From the NCBI RefSeq assembly GCF_003751845.1, contig NZ_RJKQ01000002.1, forward strand, positions 186,001 through 250,000: a stretch of DNA of 64,000 nt, written 5' to 3'. Made by a program: the position numbers and the translations under genes. The stretch comes from Enterobacter sp. BIGb0383. GTDB lineage: Bacteria; Pseudomonadota; Gammaproteobacteria; Enterobacterales; Enterobacteriaceae. Below, piece after piece: positions 1 to 9,914 of this stretch; the stretch's first letter is position 1; every line of letters starts with the position of its first letter. The notes beneath the pieces were generated by a model that saw only the letters and a list, made by a program, of their open reading frames with translations, searched no databases and was not told where the DNA came from.

Positions 1-43
1 CCGCTTTGGCCGACCGGTTTTCTCACCTAACGTAAACCTGTCG

Positions 44-65
44 TACAACTTCCATACTAGTTGTA
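44..65. promoter_or_regulatory. Operator-like inverted repeat upstream of the MFS/GH31 pair
   Basis: The arms TACAACT (44-50) and AGTTGTA (59-65) are perfect inverted repeats separated by 8 bases, about 110 bases before the transporter start. TTGTA/TACAA-type arms are common for GntR-family sugar-acid regulators, which would suit an ExuT-like transporter, but no regulator gene is visible in the window and the assignment is inference. Confidence 0.4.
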
Positions 66-175
66 TGCGTGATTTAAAAAAAACCGTAAAAAAAATCATC
101 ACGCGAAGCCGTTCGGTATAACACATTCCAACGGCGCGCTTCGACTTCCCTACAAGAAGATGAGCGGAGTAAAGA

Positions 176-1477
176 ATGAGTCAGGGTATTAATAATGAAA
201 TGGCGGTCGGCAAGAGTCGCCGGGTAGTGAAAAAATTACGCTGGTGGATCTTAGTGCTGTTTCTGTTTGGCGTGACGGTGAACTACATCACCCGTAACTC
301 GCTGGGCATTCTGGCCCCGGAACTGAAAACCAGCCTCGGGATCACCACCGAACAGTACTCCTGGATTGTCGGCGCATTTCAGCTGGCCTACACCATTTTC
401 CAGCCTCTGTGCGGCTGGCTGATTGACGTGATTGGTCTGAAAGTCGGCTTTATGGTATGCGCTATTATCTGGGCGCTGGCCTGTATTTTCCACGCCGGCG
501 CGGGGAGCTGGATCCAGCTGGCGATTTTGCGCTTTACCATGGGCGCATCGGAAGCCGCGGCGACCCCAGCGAACGCCAAAACCCTGGGCGAATGGTTCCC
601 GAAATCGGAACGTCCGGTCGCCGCTGGCTGGGCGGGCGTGGGCTTCTCCATCGGCGCGATGCTGGCCCCGCCGATTATCTATTTTGCTCACGCCTCTTTT
701 GGCTGGCAGGGCGCGTTTATGTTTACCGGCGTGCTGGCGCTGCTGTGGGTGATCCTGTGGTGGGCGTTTTACCACAACCCGGATAAACACCCGAATCTGA
801 GCAAAGAGGAACTGGCGTTTATTCAGCAGGATAACGAACCGCCAGCGGTCAAACTCCCCTTCCTTACCGCCCTGAAAACCGTCTCGAAAAATAAGCGCTT
901 TTACGGTATCGCCATCCCGGCCTTTATGGCGGAACCTGCCTGGGCCGTGCTCAGCTTCTGGGTGCCGCTCTATCTGGCGAAAGAGCACGGGATGGATCTG
1001 AAACAGATCGCCATGTTTGCCTGGCTGCCGTTCCTCGCCGCCGACCTCGGCAGTATCGCCAGCGGCTATCTGACCAAAGTCTATACCCGCTGGTTTGGCT
1101 GTACCCGCGTGAATTCGGTGGTGGCCAGCTCGGTGACCGGCGCATTTCTGATGATCTCCTTAGGTCTGGTGGCTGTCACCCGCGACCCCTATATCACCAT
1201 CGCGCTGATCTCGATTGGCGGCTTCGGCCACCAGATTATCTCCTGCATGCTCAGCGCGCTGGTGGTCGAGTCCTTTGATAAAGGCCAGATGGCGACCGTT
1301 AACGGGATGCGCGGCTCCGCCGCCTGGATCGCCAGTTTCCTCTTCTCTCTGCTGATCGGGGTGACCGCCGACAAAATCGGCTTCAACCCGCTGTTTATCG
1401 CCATGGGCTTTTTTGACCTGATTGGCGCGTTTTTCCTGGTGGCATTTATTGCTGAACGTCGCGCCAAGCGCGCATGA
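176..1477 (+). CDS. MFS transporter, ExuT-like anion:cation symporter family
   Basis: Predicted 12-helix inner-membrane transporter of 433 residues. The N-terminal half carries family-like motifs: YITRNSLGILAP in the first helix, an EWFPKSER loop before helix 5 and SIGAMLAPP in helix 5. These match the hexuronate transporter ExuT and relatives of the anion:cation symporter family, so the likely substrate is a sugar acid or another anionic sugar taken up with protons. The start at 176 has a CGGAG ribosome site 6 bases upstream; an in-frame ATG at 200 is an alternative. The GH31 glycosidase gene begins 6 bases after the stop, so the two form one transcription unit and probably serve one substrate. 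The family is clear; the substrate is not. Confidence 0.85.
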   Translation: MSQGINNEMAVGKSRRVVKKLRWWILVLFLFGVTVNYITRNSLGILAPELKTSLGITTEQYSWIVGAFQLAYTIFQPLCGWLIDVIGLKVGFMVCAIIWALACIFHAGAGSWIQLAILRFTMGASEAAATPANAKTLGEWFPKSERPVAAGWAGVGFSIGAMLAPPIIYFAHASFGWQGAFMFTGVLALLWVILWWAFYHNPDKHPNLSKEELAFIQQDNEPPAVKLPFLTALKTVSKNKRFYGIAIPAFMAEPAWAVLSFWVPLYLAKEHGMDLKQIAMFAWLPFLAADLGSIASGYLTKVYTRWFGCTRVNSVVASSVTGAFLMISLGLVAVTRDPYITIALISIGGFGHQIISCMLSALVVESFDKGQMATVNGMRGSAAWIASFLFSLLIGVTADKIGFNPLFIAMGFFDLIGAFFLVAFIAERRAKRA

Positions 1478-1483
1478 TTATGG

Positions 1484-3859
1484 ATGTCTGATATGAAAAC
1501 ATTGAAGAACTGGACCCTGCAAAAACAGGCGGCTCACCACGTTGAACTGCGGGTCGACGGGCAGCACACTTTCTGCCTGTACGTGCTGGAAGAGAATCTG
1601 TTTCGCGTGCTGCTAAAACGCAACGGCGAGCTGGCGCTGGACCGCACCTGGAGTATTGCCCCGGCCGAGGATGTACCATTTGAAGGCCGCCCGCGCGAGG
1701 GTCTGTCCGGCTTTAGCCTCCCGGCCTGGACCCTGGAGCAGCAGGACGACACGCTGACGGTGCAGAGCGCACGTCTGCGGGTCACCGTCCACCAGCCTCT
1801 GTGGCTGGAGTGGCACTACCTGAATGACGACGGCGAGTGGCTGTGGCTGGCTGCCGACCGTCCGACCAGCGCCTATCTGCTTAACGCCCACGGCGACGGC
1901 GTGGCGCACTACCAGCGTCGCCGGGCCGATGAACGCTATTATGGTCTCGGCGAAAAGGCCGGTAATCTTCAGCGCACCGGCCGACGCTTTGAGATGCGCA
2001 ATCTCGATGCGATGGGCTATAACGCGGTCAGCACCGACCCGCTGTACAAGCATATTCCCTTTACCATTACCCGCCGGGATGATGTCAGCTTTGGCCTGTT
2101 CTACGACAACCTGAGCAGCTGCTGGCTGGATCTGGGCAATGAGATCGACAACTACCACACCGCCTACCGCCGCTGGCAGGCTGAAGCGGGCGATATTGAT
2201 TACTATCTGTTTACCGGCGAGCGGGTACTGGACGTCAGCAAGGCGTTTGTACGCCTGACCGGGAAAACCCTGTTCGGCCCGAAATGGAGCCTCGGCTACA
2301 GCGGCTCAACCATGCACTACACCGACGCGCCAGATGCCCAGAACCAGCTGATGAACTTTATCCGCCTCTGCGAAGAGCATGCCCTGCCCTGCGACTCGTT
2401 CCAGCTCTCGTCCGGCTATACCTCCATTAACGGCAAGCGCTACGTCTTTAACTGGAACTATGACAAGGTGCCGCAGCCGAAGGTCATGAGCCAGGCGTTC
2501 CACGACGCCGGACTGAAGCTGGCGGCCAATATCAAACCCTGCCTGCTACAGGATCATCCCCGCTATAACGAAGTGGCAGAAAAGGGCCTGTTTATTCGCG
2601 ACTCTGAAACCGACGCCCCGGAACGTTCCAGCTTCTGGGATGACGAAGGCTCTAACCTCGACTTCACCAATCCGCAAACTATCGAATGGTGGCAGAACGG
2701 CGTCACCACTCAGCTGCTGGAGATGGGGATCGACTCAACCTGGAATGATAATAACGAGTTTGAAGTGTGGGACGGCGAGGCTCGCTGTCACGGCTTTGGC
2801 AGCGAGATTGCGATCAAGCATATCCGTCCGGTGATGCCGCTGCTGATGATGCGGGCATCGCTGGAAGCACAGCAGCGTTTTGCTCCGCAAAAACGCCCCT
2901 TCCTGATCTCCCGCTCCGGCTGCGCCGGGATGCAGCGCTACGTCCAGACCTGGAGCGGCGATAACCGCACCAGCTGGGATACGCTGCGCTACAACACCCG
3001 TATGGGTCTGGGGATGAGCCTGTCGGGCCTCTACAATATCGGCCACGACGTCGGCGGTTTCTCCGGCAACAAGCCGGACGCGGAACTGTTTATCCGCTGG
3101 GTACAGAACGGGGTGATGCATCCGCGCTTTACCATCCACTCCTGGAACGATGACCAGACGGTTAATGAACCCTGGATGTATCCGGCGGTGACTCCGGCGA
3201 TCCGCGCGGCCATTCAGCTACGCTATCGTCTGCTGCCCTATCTCTACACTCTGTTGTGGCAGGCGCACGCCGACGACGAGCCGATGCTGCGTCCGACCTT
3301 CCTCGACCACGAGCACGACGCGCAGACCTTCGAGGAGTGCGATGACTTTATGCTTGGCCGGGATCTGCTGGTTGCCAGCGTTGTCGAGCCGGATCAGCGC
3401 CAGCGCCGGATCTGGCTGCCGGAAAATACCCACGGCTGGTACGATTTTTACAGCAGCGCCTGGTATAGCGGCGGTCAGTGGGTCACCCTCGATGCCCCGC
3501 TGGAAAAACTGCCCCTGCTGGTCCGCGCCGGTGCAGGTCTGCCGCTGAGCGAGCGCCTGGCCCATGTCGACTCGGCTGCCGACACGACCCGCGAGCTAAA
3601 ACTCTTCCCGCTCAAAGGCACGGGTAGCACTGAAGGGCTGCTGTTTGAAGATGACGGTGAATCCTGGGGCTACCGGACCGGCAACGCCCTGTGGCTGACC
3701 TGGCAAATGGAATGCACGGCAACAAGCATCAACCTGACGCTCTCAACGCGCGGCGACTACCGTCCGGGATGGGGCACGCTGAAGGTGGCATTGCCTGAAG
3801 GGGAAAAAAGGACGCTGCTGATTAACGGTGAAGCCGGAAAGGAATGGCAACTGAGCTAG
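1484..3859 (+). CDS. Glycoside hydrolase family 31 alpha-glycosidase
   Basis: Cytoplasmic GH31 enzyme of 791 residues without a signal peptide. It has the usual order of N-terminal beta-sandwich, TIM barrel and C-terminal beta domains. The nucleophile motif is WNDNNE with Asp422, and the acid/base motif is WSGDN with Asp493 (numbered from position 1484). Most characterised members are alpha-glucosidases or alpha-xylosidases. The preceding gene encodes an ExuT-like anion transporter, so an acidic or substituted alpha-glycoside is possible; this is inference from context. Start choice is uncertain: ATG 1484 has no clear Shine-Dalgarno, while ATG 1493 has GGA 8 bases upstream and yields 788 residues. 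The gene is co-transcribed with the transporter and convergent with ybiT. Confidence 0.85.
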   Translation: MSDMKTLKNWTLQKQAAHHVELRVDGQHTFCLYVLEENLFRVLLKRNGELALDRTWSIAPAEDVPFEGRPREGLSGFSLPAWTLEQQDDTLTVQSARLRVTVHQPLWLEWHYLNDDGEWLWLAADRPTSAYLLNAHGDGVAHYQRRRADERYYGLGEKAGNLQRTGRRFEMRNLDAMGYNAVSTDPLYKHIPFTITRRDDVSFGLFYDNLSSCWLDLGNEIDNYHTAYRRWQAEAGDIDYYLFTGERVLDVSKAFVRLTGKTLFGPKWSLGYSGSTMHYTDAPDAQNQLMNFIRLCEEHALPCDSFQLSSGYTSINGKRYVFNWNYDKVPQPKVMSQAFHDAGLKLAANIKPCLLQDHPRYNEVAEKGLFIRDSETDAPERSSFWDDEGSNLDFTNPQTIEWWQNGVTTQLLEMGIDSTWNDNNEFEVWDGEARCHGFGSEIAIKHIRPVMPLLMMRASLEAQQRFAPQKRPFLISRSGCAGMQRYVQTWSGDNRTSWDTLRYNTRMGLGMSLSGLYNIGHDVGGFSGNKPDAELFIRWVQNGVMHPRFTIHSWNDDQTVNEPWMYPAVTPAIRAAIQLRYRLLPYLYTLLWQAHADDEPMLRPTFLDHEHDAQTFEECDDFMLGRDLLVASVVEPDQRQRRIWLPENTHGWYDFYSSAWYSGGQWVTLDAPLEKLPLLVRAGAGLPLSERLAHVDSAADTTRELKLFPLKGTGSTEGLLFEDDGESWGYRTGNALWLTWQMECTATSINLTLSTRGDYRPGWGTLKVALPEGEKRTLLINGEAGKEWQLS

Positions 3860-3873
3860 CCTGATAGGTCGCA

Positions 3874-3900
3874 CTGCAGGTGCACGGATGGCACCTGCAG
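3874..3900. terminator. Strong hairpin between convergent genes
   Basis: CTGCAGGTGC (3874-3883) pairs perfectly with GCACCTGCAG (3891-3900) around a 7-base loop, between the convergent GH31 and ybiT genes. There is no U-tract on either strand, so it is a transcript-end hairpin candidate rather than a canonical intrinsic terminator. Confidence 0.5.
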
Positions 3901-3916
3901 CACGAAGAAGAACGGA

Positions 3917-5512
3917 TTACGCGTCAACACCTTTGGTACGCAGGTAGTCTTCGTAGTTGCCAGTAAAGTCGATCACTTTGGTCGGCGTAATTTCGATCAC
4001 ACGCGTCGCCAGAGAGCTCACGAACTCACGGTCATGCGAGACAAACACCAGGGTACCCTGATACATCTCCAGCGCCATGTTCAGTGACTCGATAGATTCC
4101 ATATCCAGGTGGTTGGTCGGTTCGTCCATTATCAGGATATTCGGTTTTTCCATCATCAGTTTACCGAACAGCATACGGCCTTTCTCACCACCGGACAGCA
4201 CCTTCGCAGGCTTTTTGATATCGTCCTGGCTGAACAGCAGACGACCCAGAATACCGCGCACGGCCTGCTCGTCATCGCCTTCCTGTTTCCACTGGCTCAT
4301 CCAGTCGAAGACCGTCAGGTCATTTTCGAACTCATACTCATGGTCCTGCGCGTAATAGCCAATCTGCGCGTTTTCAGACCATTTAACGGTGCCGTTGTCA
4401 GGCTGTGATTCGCCCACCAGTGCTTTCACCAGGGTCGATTTACCCACGCCGTTAGCCCCGAGGATGGCGACTTTCTCGCCAACTTCCAGCAGCAGATTGA
4501 CATTTTTAAATAGCGGGCCGTTATCAAAGCCTTTGGTGAGGGCTTCCACTTCCAGCGCGTTACGGAACAGTTTCTTGTCCTGCTCGAAGCGAATAAACGG
4601 GTTCTGACGGCTGGACGCTTTGACTTCATCCAGCTTAATCTTATCGATCTGACGGGCACGTGAGGTCGCCTGACGGGATTTCGAGGCGTTGGCGCTAAAG
4701 CGGCTGACGAAGGATTGCAGGTCGGCAATCTGCGCTTTTTTCTTGGCGTTATCGGACAGCAGACGCTCACGCGCCTGGGTGGCAGCGGTCATATATTCGT
4801 CGTAGTTGCCCGGATAGACGCGCAGCTCGCCGTAGTCGAGATCGGCCATATGGGTGCAGACCATATTCAGGAAGTGACGGTCGTGCGAAATGATAATCAT
4901 AGTGCTGTCACGATCGTTCAGCGTCTGTTCCAGCCAGCGAATGGTGTCAATGTCCAGGTTGTTCGTCGGCTCATCGAGCAGCAGAATTTCTGGATTGGAG
5001 AACAGCGCCTGCGCCAGCAGAACACGCAGCTTCCAGCCCGGCGCCACTTCGCTCATCAGGCCGTAATGCTGCTCAACCGGAATCCCCACGCCCAGCAGCA
5101 GTTCGCCGGCACGAGACTCGGCAGAGTAGCCGTCCATCTCGCCGTACAGCACTTCGAGATCGGCCACTTTATAGCCGTCTTCTTCGCTCATTTCCGCGAG
5201 ACCGTAAATGCGGTCACGCTCCTGCTTCACTTCCCACAGTTCGCCGTGGCCCATAATGACCGTGTCGAGAACGGTGAAGTTTTCAAACGCAAACTGATCC
5301 TGGCGCAGTTTACCGATGCGCTCGTTAGGATCGAGAGAGACGTTACCCAAGGTCGGCTCCAGATCGCCGCCGAGGATCTTCATAAAGGTGGATTTACCGC
5401 TGCCGTTGGCGCCAATCAGACCGTAACGGTTGCCGCCGCCAAACTTGACGGAGATGTTCTCAAATAGCGGCTTGCTGCCGAACTGCATGGTGACGTTGCT
5501 GCTTACTAACAC
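3917..5512 (-). CDS. ybiT: ABC-F family ATPase YbiT
   Basis: Soluble ABC-F protein of 531 residues with two nucleotide-binding domains and no membrane segments. Walker A motifs are GANGSGKST in the first domain and GANGVGKST in the second. The second-domain signature is LSGGEKGR; the first is degenerate (APGWKLR), as usual for YbiT. Both Walker B motifs end in DEPTN. The basic linker between the domains ([14 protein letters not shown] region) corresponds to the P-site tRNA interaction motif. ABC-F proteins act on the ribosome, probably in translation of difficult sequences. Length matches E. coli YbiT (530). Monocistronic, transcribed toward the GH31 gene. Confidence 0.95.
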   Translation of the reverse strand: MLVSSNVTMQFGSKPLFENISVKFGGGNRYGLIGANGSGKSTFMKILGGDLEPTLGNVSLDPNERIGKLRQDQFAFENFTVLDTVIMGHGELWEVKQERDRIYGLAEMSEEDGYKVADLEVLYGEMDGYSAESRAGELLLGVGIPVEQHYGLMSEVAPGWKLRVLLAQALFSNPEILLLDEPTNNLDIDTIRWLEQTLNDRDSTMIIISHDRHFLNMVCTHMADLDYGELRVYPGNYDEYMTAATQARERLLSDNAKKKAQIADLQSFVSRFSANASKSRQATSRARQIDKIKLDEVKASSRQNPFIRFEQDKKLFRNALEVEALTKGFDNGPLFKNVNLLLEVGEKVAILGANGVGKSTLVKALVGESQPDNGTVKWSENAQIGYYAQDHEYEFENDLTVFDWMSQWKQEGDDEQAVRGILGRLLFSQDDIKKPAKVLSGGEKGRMLFGKLMMEKPNILIMDEPTNHLDMESIESLNMALEMYQGTLVFVSHDREFVSSLATRVIEITPTKVIDFTGNYEDYLRTKGVDA

Positions 5513-5682
5513 GGTAATATCCTGAAAAAGTGTGATGAACGCGGCATTATGCCATTAGATGGCGCATTTTTCACGGGCAGCGGCACAATTCGGTATAACT
5601 TTTGCCCGCAGCCTGCGGCATACTGCCGCGTGAGTGTAAGGAAGCCTCACCCATTCTCACCCGCGAAACAGGAAAGGAACCG

Positions 5683-6465
5683 ATGACCAGACTTTCACAA
5701 CATCCCGCATTTCTGCCGCTGCAGGGCGGAATTAACTTCCGCGATATGGGCGGCCAGCGCGGCGCTGACGGGCGCGAAATCCGCAAAGGAAAGCTGCTGC
5801 GTTCCGGCGCGCTGCACCAGGTGACGCCGGAGGATCTCAGCTATCTCGGTACGATCCCGCTTAGCGTGGTGCTGGATTACCGCGATCCCTCCGAGGTCAG
5901 CCGCAGCCCCAACCGCCTGAGCGTCAACGCACGCTATATCAACGCCCCGGCCAACCCGCTGACGACCGACGCCAGCGCGAAAATCACCGCGTTTTCGGCA
6001 GATAAACTGGATGAGGTCGACGGCGAGCAGTACATGCTGGAACTCTACCGCCAGCTGCCGTTTAATAATCCGGCCTATAAGCAGCTGGCGCAGCTGCTGA
6101 CGAATCCCTTTGACGGCGCCCTGCTTCAGCACTGCGCGGTCGGCAAAGATCGTACCGGCGTCGGTTCGGCGCTGACGCTGTTAACCCTCGGCTGCGACAG
6201 CGCGACGGTGATGGAAGAGTATCTGCTGACCCACGGGATGTTGACCCAGGTCGAAGAGGAGATCGTTGGCTGGCTCGGCGACGAACTGAGCGACCGCGCA
6301 CGCCATAATCTGTCAAATTTGCTGACGGTGCGCGAGTCTTACCTGAGCGCGGCCCTTGAGGCGATCCTCCAGCGTTACCCCAGTACGGATGCCTGGCTTG
6401 AGCAGGAGTATCAGCTGACGCCCGCCGTGCGCGCTGAGATCCAGTCCCGCCTGCTGGCAGAGTAA
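5683..6465 (+). CDS. Tyrosine-protein phosphatase (Y_phosphatase3 / MptpB-like)
   Basis: Cytoplasmic phosphatase of 260 residues. The P-loop HCAVGKDRTG carries the catalytic Cys151 and the phosphate-binding Arg, the C(x)5R pattern of protein tyrosine phosphatases with the KDRTG variant typical of MptpB/lipid-phosphatase-like enzymes. The N-terminal NFRDMGG motif is also characteristic of that family. Substrates may be phosphotyrosine, phosphoserine or phosphoinositides; the sequence does not say which. ATG 5683 follows an AGGAAAGGA ribosome site. The reading frame is open back to 5602, but that stretch lacks a ribosome site and is not family-like. It stands alone between ybiT and ldtB and is not part of the E. 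coli K-12 layout. Confidence 0.85.
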   Translation: MTRLSQHPAFLPLQGGINFRDMGGQRGADGREIRKGKLLRSGALHQVTPEDLSYLGTIPLSVVLDYRDPSEVSRSPNRLSVNARYINAPANPLTTDASAKITAFSADKLDEVDGEQYMLELYRQLPFNNPAYKQLAQLLTNPFDGALLQHCAVGKDRTGVGSALTLLTLGCDSATVMEEYLLTHGMLTQVEEEIVGWLGDELSDRARHNLSNLLTVRESYLSAALEAILQRYPSTDAWLEQEYQLTPAVRAEIQSRLLAE

Positions 6466-6474
6466 AATCCCTGA

Positions 6475-6500
6475 CGGGGCGGCAACGCCCCGCTTTCCTG
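6475..6500 (+). terminator. Hairpin after the tyrosine phosphatase gene
   Basis: CGGGGCG (6475-6481) and CGCCCCG (6486-6492) form a 7-bp GC stem with a GCAA tetraloop, followed by CTTTCCTGT. The U-tract is weak, but position and stem fit a terminator. Confidence 0.6.
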
Positions 6501-6677
6501 TCGTCCTAATTTTCCCCGTCCGCGCCTGCCCGCCGCTACACTAAAAATAACAGTGAAAAAATGTGATTTAATACACATCTGAATTCCCTGTTTACGGGAA
6601 TGCACATATAATGCGCTCCTATCGACTGTCTGAATTCTCAAACAACCGCCCGTGTGGCGTCTGGCACTTCTCACAAC

Positions 6678-7598
6678 ATGAATATGAAATTAACAACGCT
6701 TTTCGCGGCGGCTTTTGCTGTTATGGGCTTTTGCAACACCGCATCTGCAGTCACCTATCCGCTTCCGACCGACGGAAGCCGCGTTATTGGTCAGAACCAG
6801 GTCATCACCGTGCCGGAAGGCAACACCCAGCCGCTGGAGTATTTTGCGGCCGAGTATCAGATGGGCCTCTCTAACCTGCTGGAAGCTAACCCGGGCGTTG
6901 ATGCCTACCTGCCAAAAGCCGGTAGCGTGCTCAATATCCCTCAGCAGCTGATCCTGCCGGATACCGTTCACGAAGGCATTGTGATCAACAGTGCTGAAAT
7001 GCGCCTCTATTACTACCCGAAAGGCACCAACACGGTGATCGTGCTGCCTATCGGTATCGGCCAGCTGGGTAAAGATACCCCGATTAACTGGACCACCAAG
7101 GTTGAGCGTAAGAAAGCGGGCCCGACCTGGACCCCGACCGCCAAAATGCACGCGGAATACCGCGCTGCGGGCGAGCCGCTGCCTGCGGTTGTTCCGGCCG
7201 GCCCGGATAACCCGATGGGTCTGTACGCGCTCTATATCGGTCGTCTGTACGCCATCCACGGCACCAACGCCAACTTCGGTATCGGCCTGCGCGTCAGCCA
7301 CGGCTGCGTGCGTCTACGTAACGACGATATCAAATTCCTGTTCGAGAATGTGCCGGTCGGCACCCGCGTTCAGTTTATTGATGAGCCGGTAAAAGCCACT
7401 ACCGAGCCGGATGGTTCCCGCTATATCGAGGTTCACAACCCGCTCTCCACCACCGAAGCGCAGTTTAACGGCGACGAAAACGTGCCGGTAACCCTGACCA
7501 AAGTGGTGCAGAAAGTGACTGACCAGCAGGACGTTGAGCAGACCATCGTCGATCAGGCGATTCAGGCCCGCTCCGGGATGCCGGTTCGTCTGAACTGA
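6678..7598 (+). CDS. ldtB: L,D-transpeptidase LdtB (YbiS)
   Basis: Periplasmic L,D-transpeptidase that attaches Braun lipoprotein (Lpp) to meso-diaminopimelate of peptidoglycan. The 306-residue protein starts with a Sec signal peptide ending near TASA-VTYPL, followed by a LysM-like segment (about residues 40-90) and a YkuD catalytic domain. The active-site motif SHGCVRL contains Cys210 with His208, and an upstream HGTN supplies a further histidine. ATG 6678 gives the same MNMK start and total length as E. coli YbiS; the frame continues upstream to 6654 without a better ribosome site. Monocistronic with a strong terminator. Confidence 0.96.
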   Translation: MNMKLTTLFAAAFAVMGFCNTASAVTYPLPTDGSRVIGQNQVITVPEGNTQPLEYFAAEYQMGLSNLLEANPGVDAYLPKAGSVLNIPQQLILPDTVHEGIVINSAEMRLYYYPKGTNTVIVLPIGIGQLGKDTPINWTTKVERKKAGPTWTPTAKMHAEYRAAGEPLPAVVPAGPDNPMGLYALYIGRLYAIHGTNANFGIGLRVSHGCVRLRNDDIKFLFENVPVGTRVQFIDEPVKATTEPDGSRYIEVHNPLSTTEAQFNGDENVPVTLTKVVQKVTDQQDVEQTIVDQAIQARSGMPVRLN

Positions 7599-7616
7599 TT
7601 TTCAACCGATAAAGAC

Positions 7617-7644
7617 AAGGCGGGCCTGATGGCCCGCCTTTTTT
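7617..7644 (+). terminator. Intrinsic terminator of ldtB
   Basis: AAGGCGGGCC pairs with GGCCCGCCTT across a TGAT loop, followed by a run of T. Its 3' edge lies only 6 bases from the stop codon of the convergent aldo/keto reductase gene. Confidence 0.92.
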
Positions 7645-7649
7645 ATGGC

Positions 7650-8687
7650 TTATCCGCGCAGCTGCTGGCGACGGTATTCCCCCTGACGCTCCAGCATCCA
7701 GCCGGGATATTCCCGCGGCAGTACGCTGACCGCATCAAGCATACGCAGCTCCTCTTCGCTGAGACGCACCGCCGTCGAGGCAAGGTTATCCTCCAGCTGT
7801 TCAGGCCGTTTCGCGCCGATAATCACGCTACTGACCACCGGCTGATGCAGCAGCCAGGCCAGCGCAATCTGCGCCACCGAAACGCCTTTGCTATCGGCAA
7901 TGGTGCGCATGACGTCCACGCAGTCAAAGGCGCGATCTCGCTGTACCGGCGGGAAATCGAAGGTCTGACGGCGGCCTCCGGTTTCGCTTTCGCCATCGCG
8001 GCCATATTTACCGCTGAGCAGGCCTCCGGCCAGCGGACTCCAGACCAGCAGCCCGACCCCTTCGCTTTGCATCATCGGCACCAGCTCCCGCTCCAGATCG
8101 CGTCCGGCAATGGTGTAATAAGCCTGCAGGGAGGAAAAACGCGCCAGCCCGCGACGTTCCGAGATGCCCAGCGCCTTCGCAATTTGCCAGGCGGCCCAGT
8201 TGGAGACGCCGATATAGCGCACCAGTCCCTGCTGGACCAGGCTGTCCAGGGCGTAGAGCATCTCCTCCATCGGCGTGGCGGGATCGAAACCGTGAAGCTG
8301 ATAGAGATCGAGGTGGTCGAGCTGTAGACGGCGCAGGCTCTCTTTCACCCCGGAGAGAATGTGATAGCGCGAGCTGCCCCGGGAGTTGACCCCTGCGGTG
8401 CCGGTTTCGCCAAACACTTTGCTGGCAACGACCACGTTTTCACGGGGGATTTTCAGGTTTTTTAGCGCCTGGCCGGTGATGATTTCCGAGCGTCCGTCGG
8501 AGTAAACATCGGCGGTGTCGATAATATTGATCCCGGCATCCAGCGCCTGACCCACCAGACGCTCGGCGTCGTTCTGTCGTAGCTGGCCGATCTGTCCCCA
8601 CATCCCGTCTTCCCCGCCAAACGTCATGGTGCCGAGGCAGAGTTCGGAAACAAACAGACCGGTATGACCTAACTTGTGATAACGCAT
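7650..8687 (-). CDS. Aldo/keto reductase
   Basis: NADPH-dependent aldo/keto reductase of 345 residues with a TIM-barrel fold. The catalytic tetrad is visible as Asp and Tyr in IDTADVYSDG, Lys in VVASKVF and His in YQLHGFD. Cofactor-binding features near the C-terminus include SVIIGAKRPEQLEDN. The sequence belongs to the large bacterial group annotated as YajO-like or general-stress AKRs, whose physiological substrates are mostly unknown. It sits between ldtB and ybiR, where E. coli K-12 has no gene, so it is a lineage-specific insertion. The start ATG has an AGGAGCTTCCCT-type ribosome site just upstream. Confidence 0.88.
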   Translation of the reverse strand: MRYHKLGHTGLFVSELCLGTMTFGGEDGMWGQIGQLRQNDAERLVGQALDAGINIIDTADVYSDGRSEIITGQALKNLKIPRENVVVASKVFGETGTAGVNSRGSSRYHILSGVKESLRRLQLDHLDLYQLHGFDPATPMEEMLYALDSLVQQGLVRYIGVSNWAAWQIAKALGISERRGLARFSSLQAYYTIAGRDLERELVPMMQSEGVGLLVWSPLAGGLLSGKYGRDGESETGGRRQTFDFPPVQRDRAFDCVDVMRTIADSKGVSVAQIALAWLLHQPVVSSVIIGAKRPEQLEDNLASTAVRLSEEELRMLDAVSVLPREYPGWMLERQGEYRRQQLRG

Positions 8688-8801
8688 AGGGAAGCTCCTG
8701 AATAAAGGTTTTCGTGAGTGCCCTATAGTTATAACGATTACGGACAGGTCGCGAATGTGCGGTTCCTGCCCGTTTCTTGCCCGATCCTCTGAATGTGAGG
8801 T

Positions 8802-9914
8802 TTAGCGCAGCACCAGCAGCAGTAAATAGCCGGTGGTCGCCGCCCACAGCAGCATGGGAATGGAGTAGAGATGGAATCGCCACCAGATGCGACGATCGTT
8901 GGCCATCCGCAGGGCGATAAGGTTCGCCAGCGAGCCGGGCAGCAGACCAAATCCGCCAATATTGACGGCCCAGGCCAGCAGCGTGGAGGGAGGAACCGTG
9001 TTCAGCAGTAGAATGGTGGACGGCACGTTGCTAATCACCTGCGACAGGCCAATCGCGGTCAGCCACAGTCCGGGCGCGGGCAGCTCGCCCACCTGCTGCA
9101 GCACCGCGTTCAGCGCCGGGAGCTGGGTCATGAGATGGACATCGATAAACATGGCGATAAACACCAGCAGCAGCGTCCAGTCGACGCTCAGTACCACCCG
9201 TCGCGCCAGCAGCAGAAAACCAGCCGTCACCAGCGCCAGCCCCCACAGTTCCTGCTTCAGTTCCAGAGAGAACAAAAACAGCACATAAAAGGCCAGGCAG
9301 CTCCAGACCAGCTTCGGCTGCCATTCCGGTGTCAGGTCGCTGCTCTGGAAGCGCAGGGCTTTTGCCGGGAAGCAGAACCAGCACAGCACCAGCAGCGTCG
9401 CCATCATCGCCACCGCCAGCGGCAGCATCTGCGCGCTAAAGGCGGTGAAGGACAAGCCGGAGCGTCCCCACAGCAGGATATTTTGCGGATTGCCAATCGG
9501 CGTCAGCAGCGAACCGGCGTTCACCGCCAGCGCCTCGAAGATAATCAGCCGGTTGACGGGAATGGCGCACCACTTCTTCAGAGTCAGAGTCAGCGGCACC
9601 ACGATAAACAGTGCCACATCGTTGGTCAGAAAGGTCGACAGCAGCGCGGCGGCCAGCACCATAAAGAGGGCCAGGGAGCGCTCATGGGTAAAGCGTCGGG
9701 CCATCCGCCGCCCGAGCACGTCAAAGTAGCCGCTCTGCTCCACGCCTTTGGTCAGCAGCATCAGCCCGCTGAGGGTAATAATGGTGTGCCAGTCGATGGC
9801 CTTTGGCCAGTGCTGCGGGGCGAAGGGCACCGCAAGGCTTAGGGCAATACCGATAAGAATTAACAGATGAAGAAACCGATCGCGCACCAGGGTGCGCAGA
9901 AAAGGCAGACTCAT
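8802..9914 (-). CDS. ybiR: Putative anion permease YbiR
   Basis: Inner-membrane protein of 370 residues with about ten hydrophobic helices, of the ArsB/NhaD/CitT-like ion transporter superfamily. The conserved segment [23 protein letters not shown] contains the NPQN motif of this superfamily's substrate-binding hairpin. Its substrate is not established. The start codon overlaps the stop of mntR by 4 bases (ATGA), so the genes are translationally coupled as in E. coli. A role in manganese physiology is suggested by the operon only. Confidence 0.88.
   Translation of the reverse strand: MSLPFLRTLVRDRFLHLLILIGIALSLAVPFAPQHWPKAIDWHTIITLSGLMLLTKGVEQSGYFDVLGRRMARRFTHERSLALFMVLAAALLSTFLTNDVALFIVVPLTLTLKKWCAIPVNRLIIFEALAVNAGSLLTPIGNPQNILLWGRSGLSFTAFSAQMLPLAVAMMATLLVLCWFCFPAKALRFQSSDLTPEWQPKLVWSCLAFYVLFLFSLELKQELWGLALVTAGFLLLARRVVLSVDWTLLLVFIAMFIDVHLMTQLPALNAVLQQVGELPAPGLWLTAIGLSQVISNVPSTILLLNTVPPSTLLAWAVNIGGFGLLPGSLANLIALRMANDRRIWWRFHLYSIPMLLWAATTGYLLLLVLR

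Noticed and set aside
4715-5467. 250-codon plus-strand ORF
   Set aside because: Shadow of ybiT in the complementary strand; composition His/Gln/Val-rich as expected for an antisense frame.
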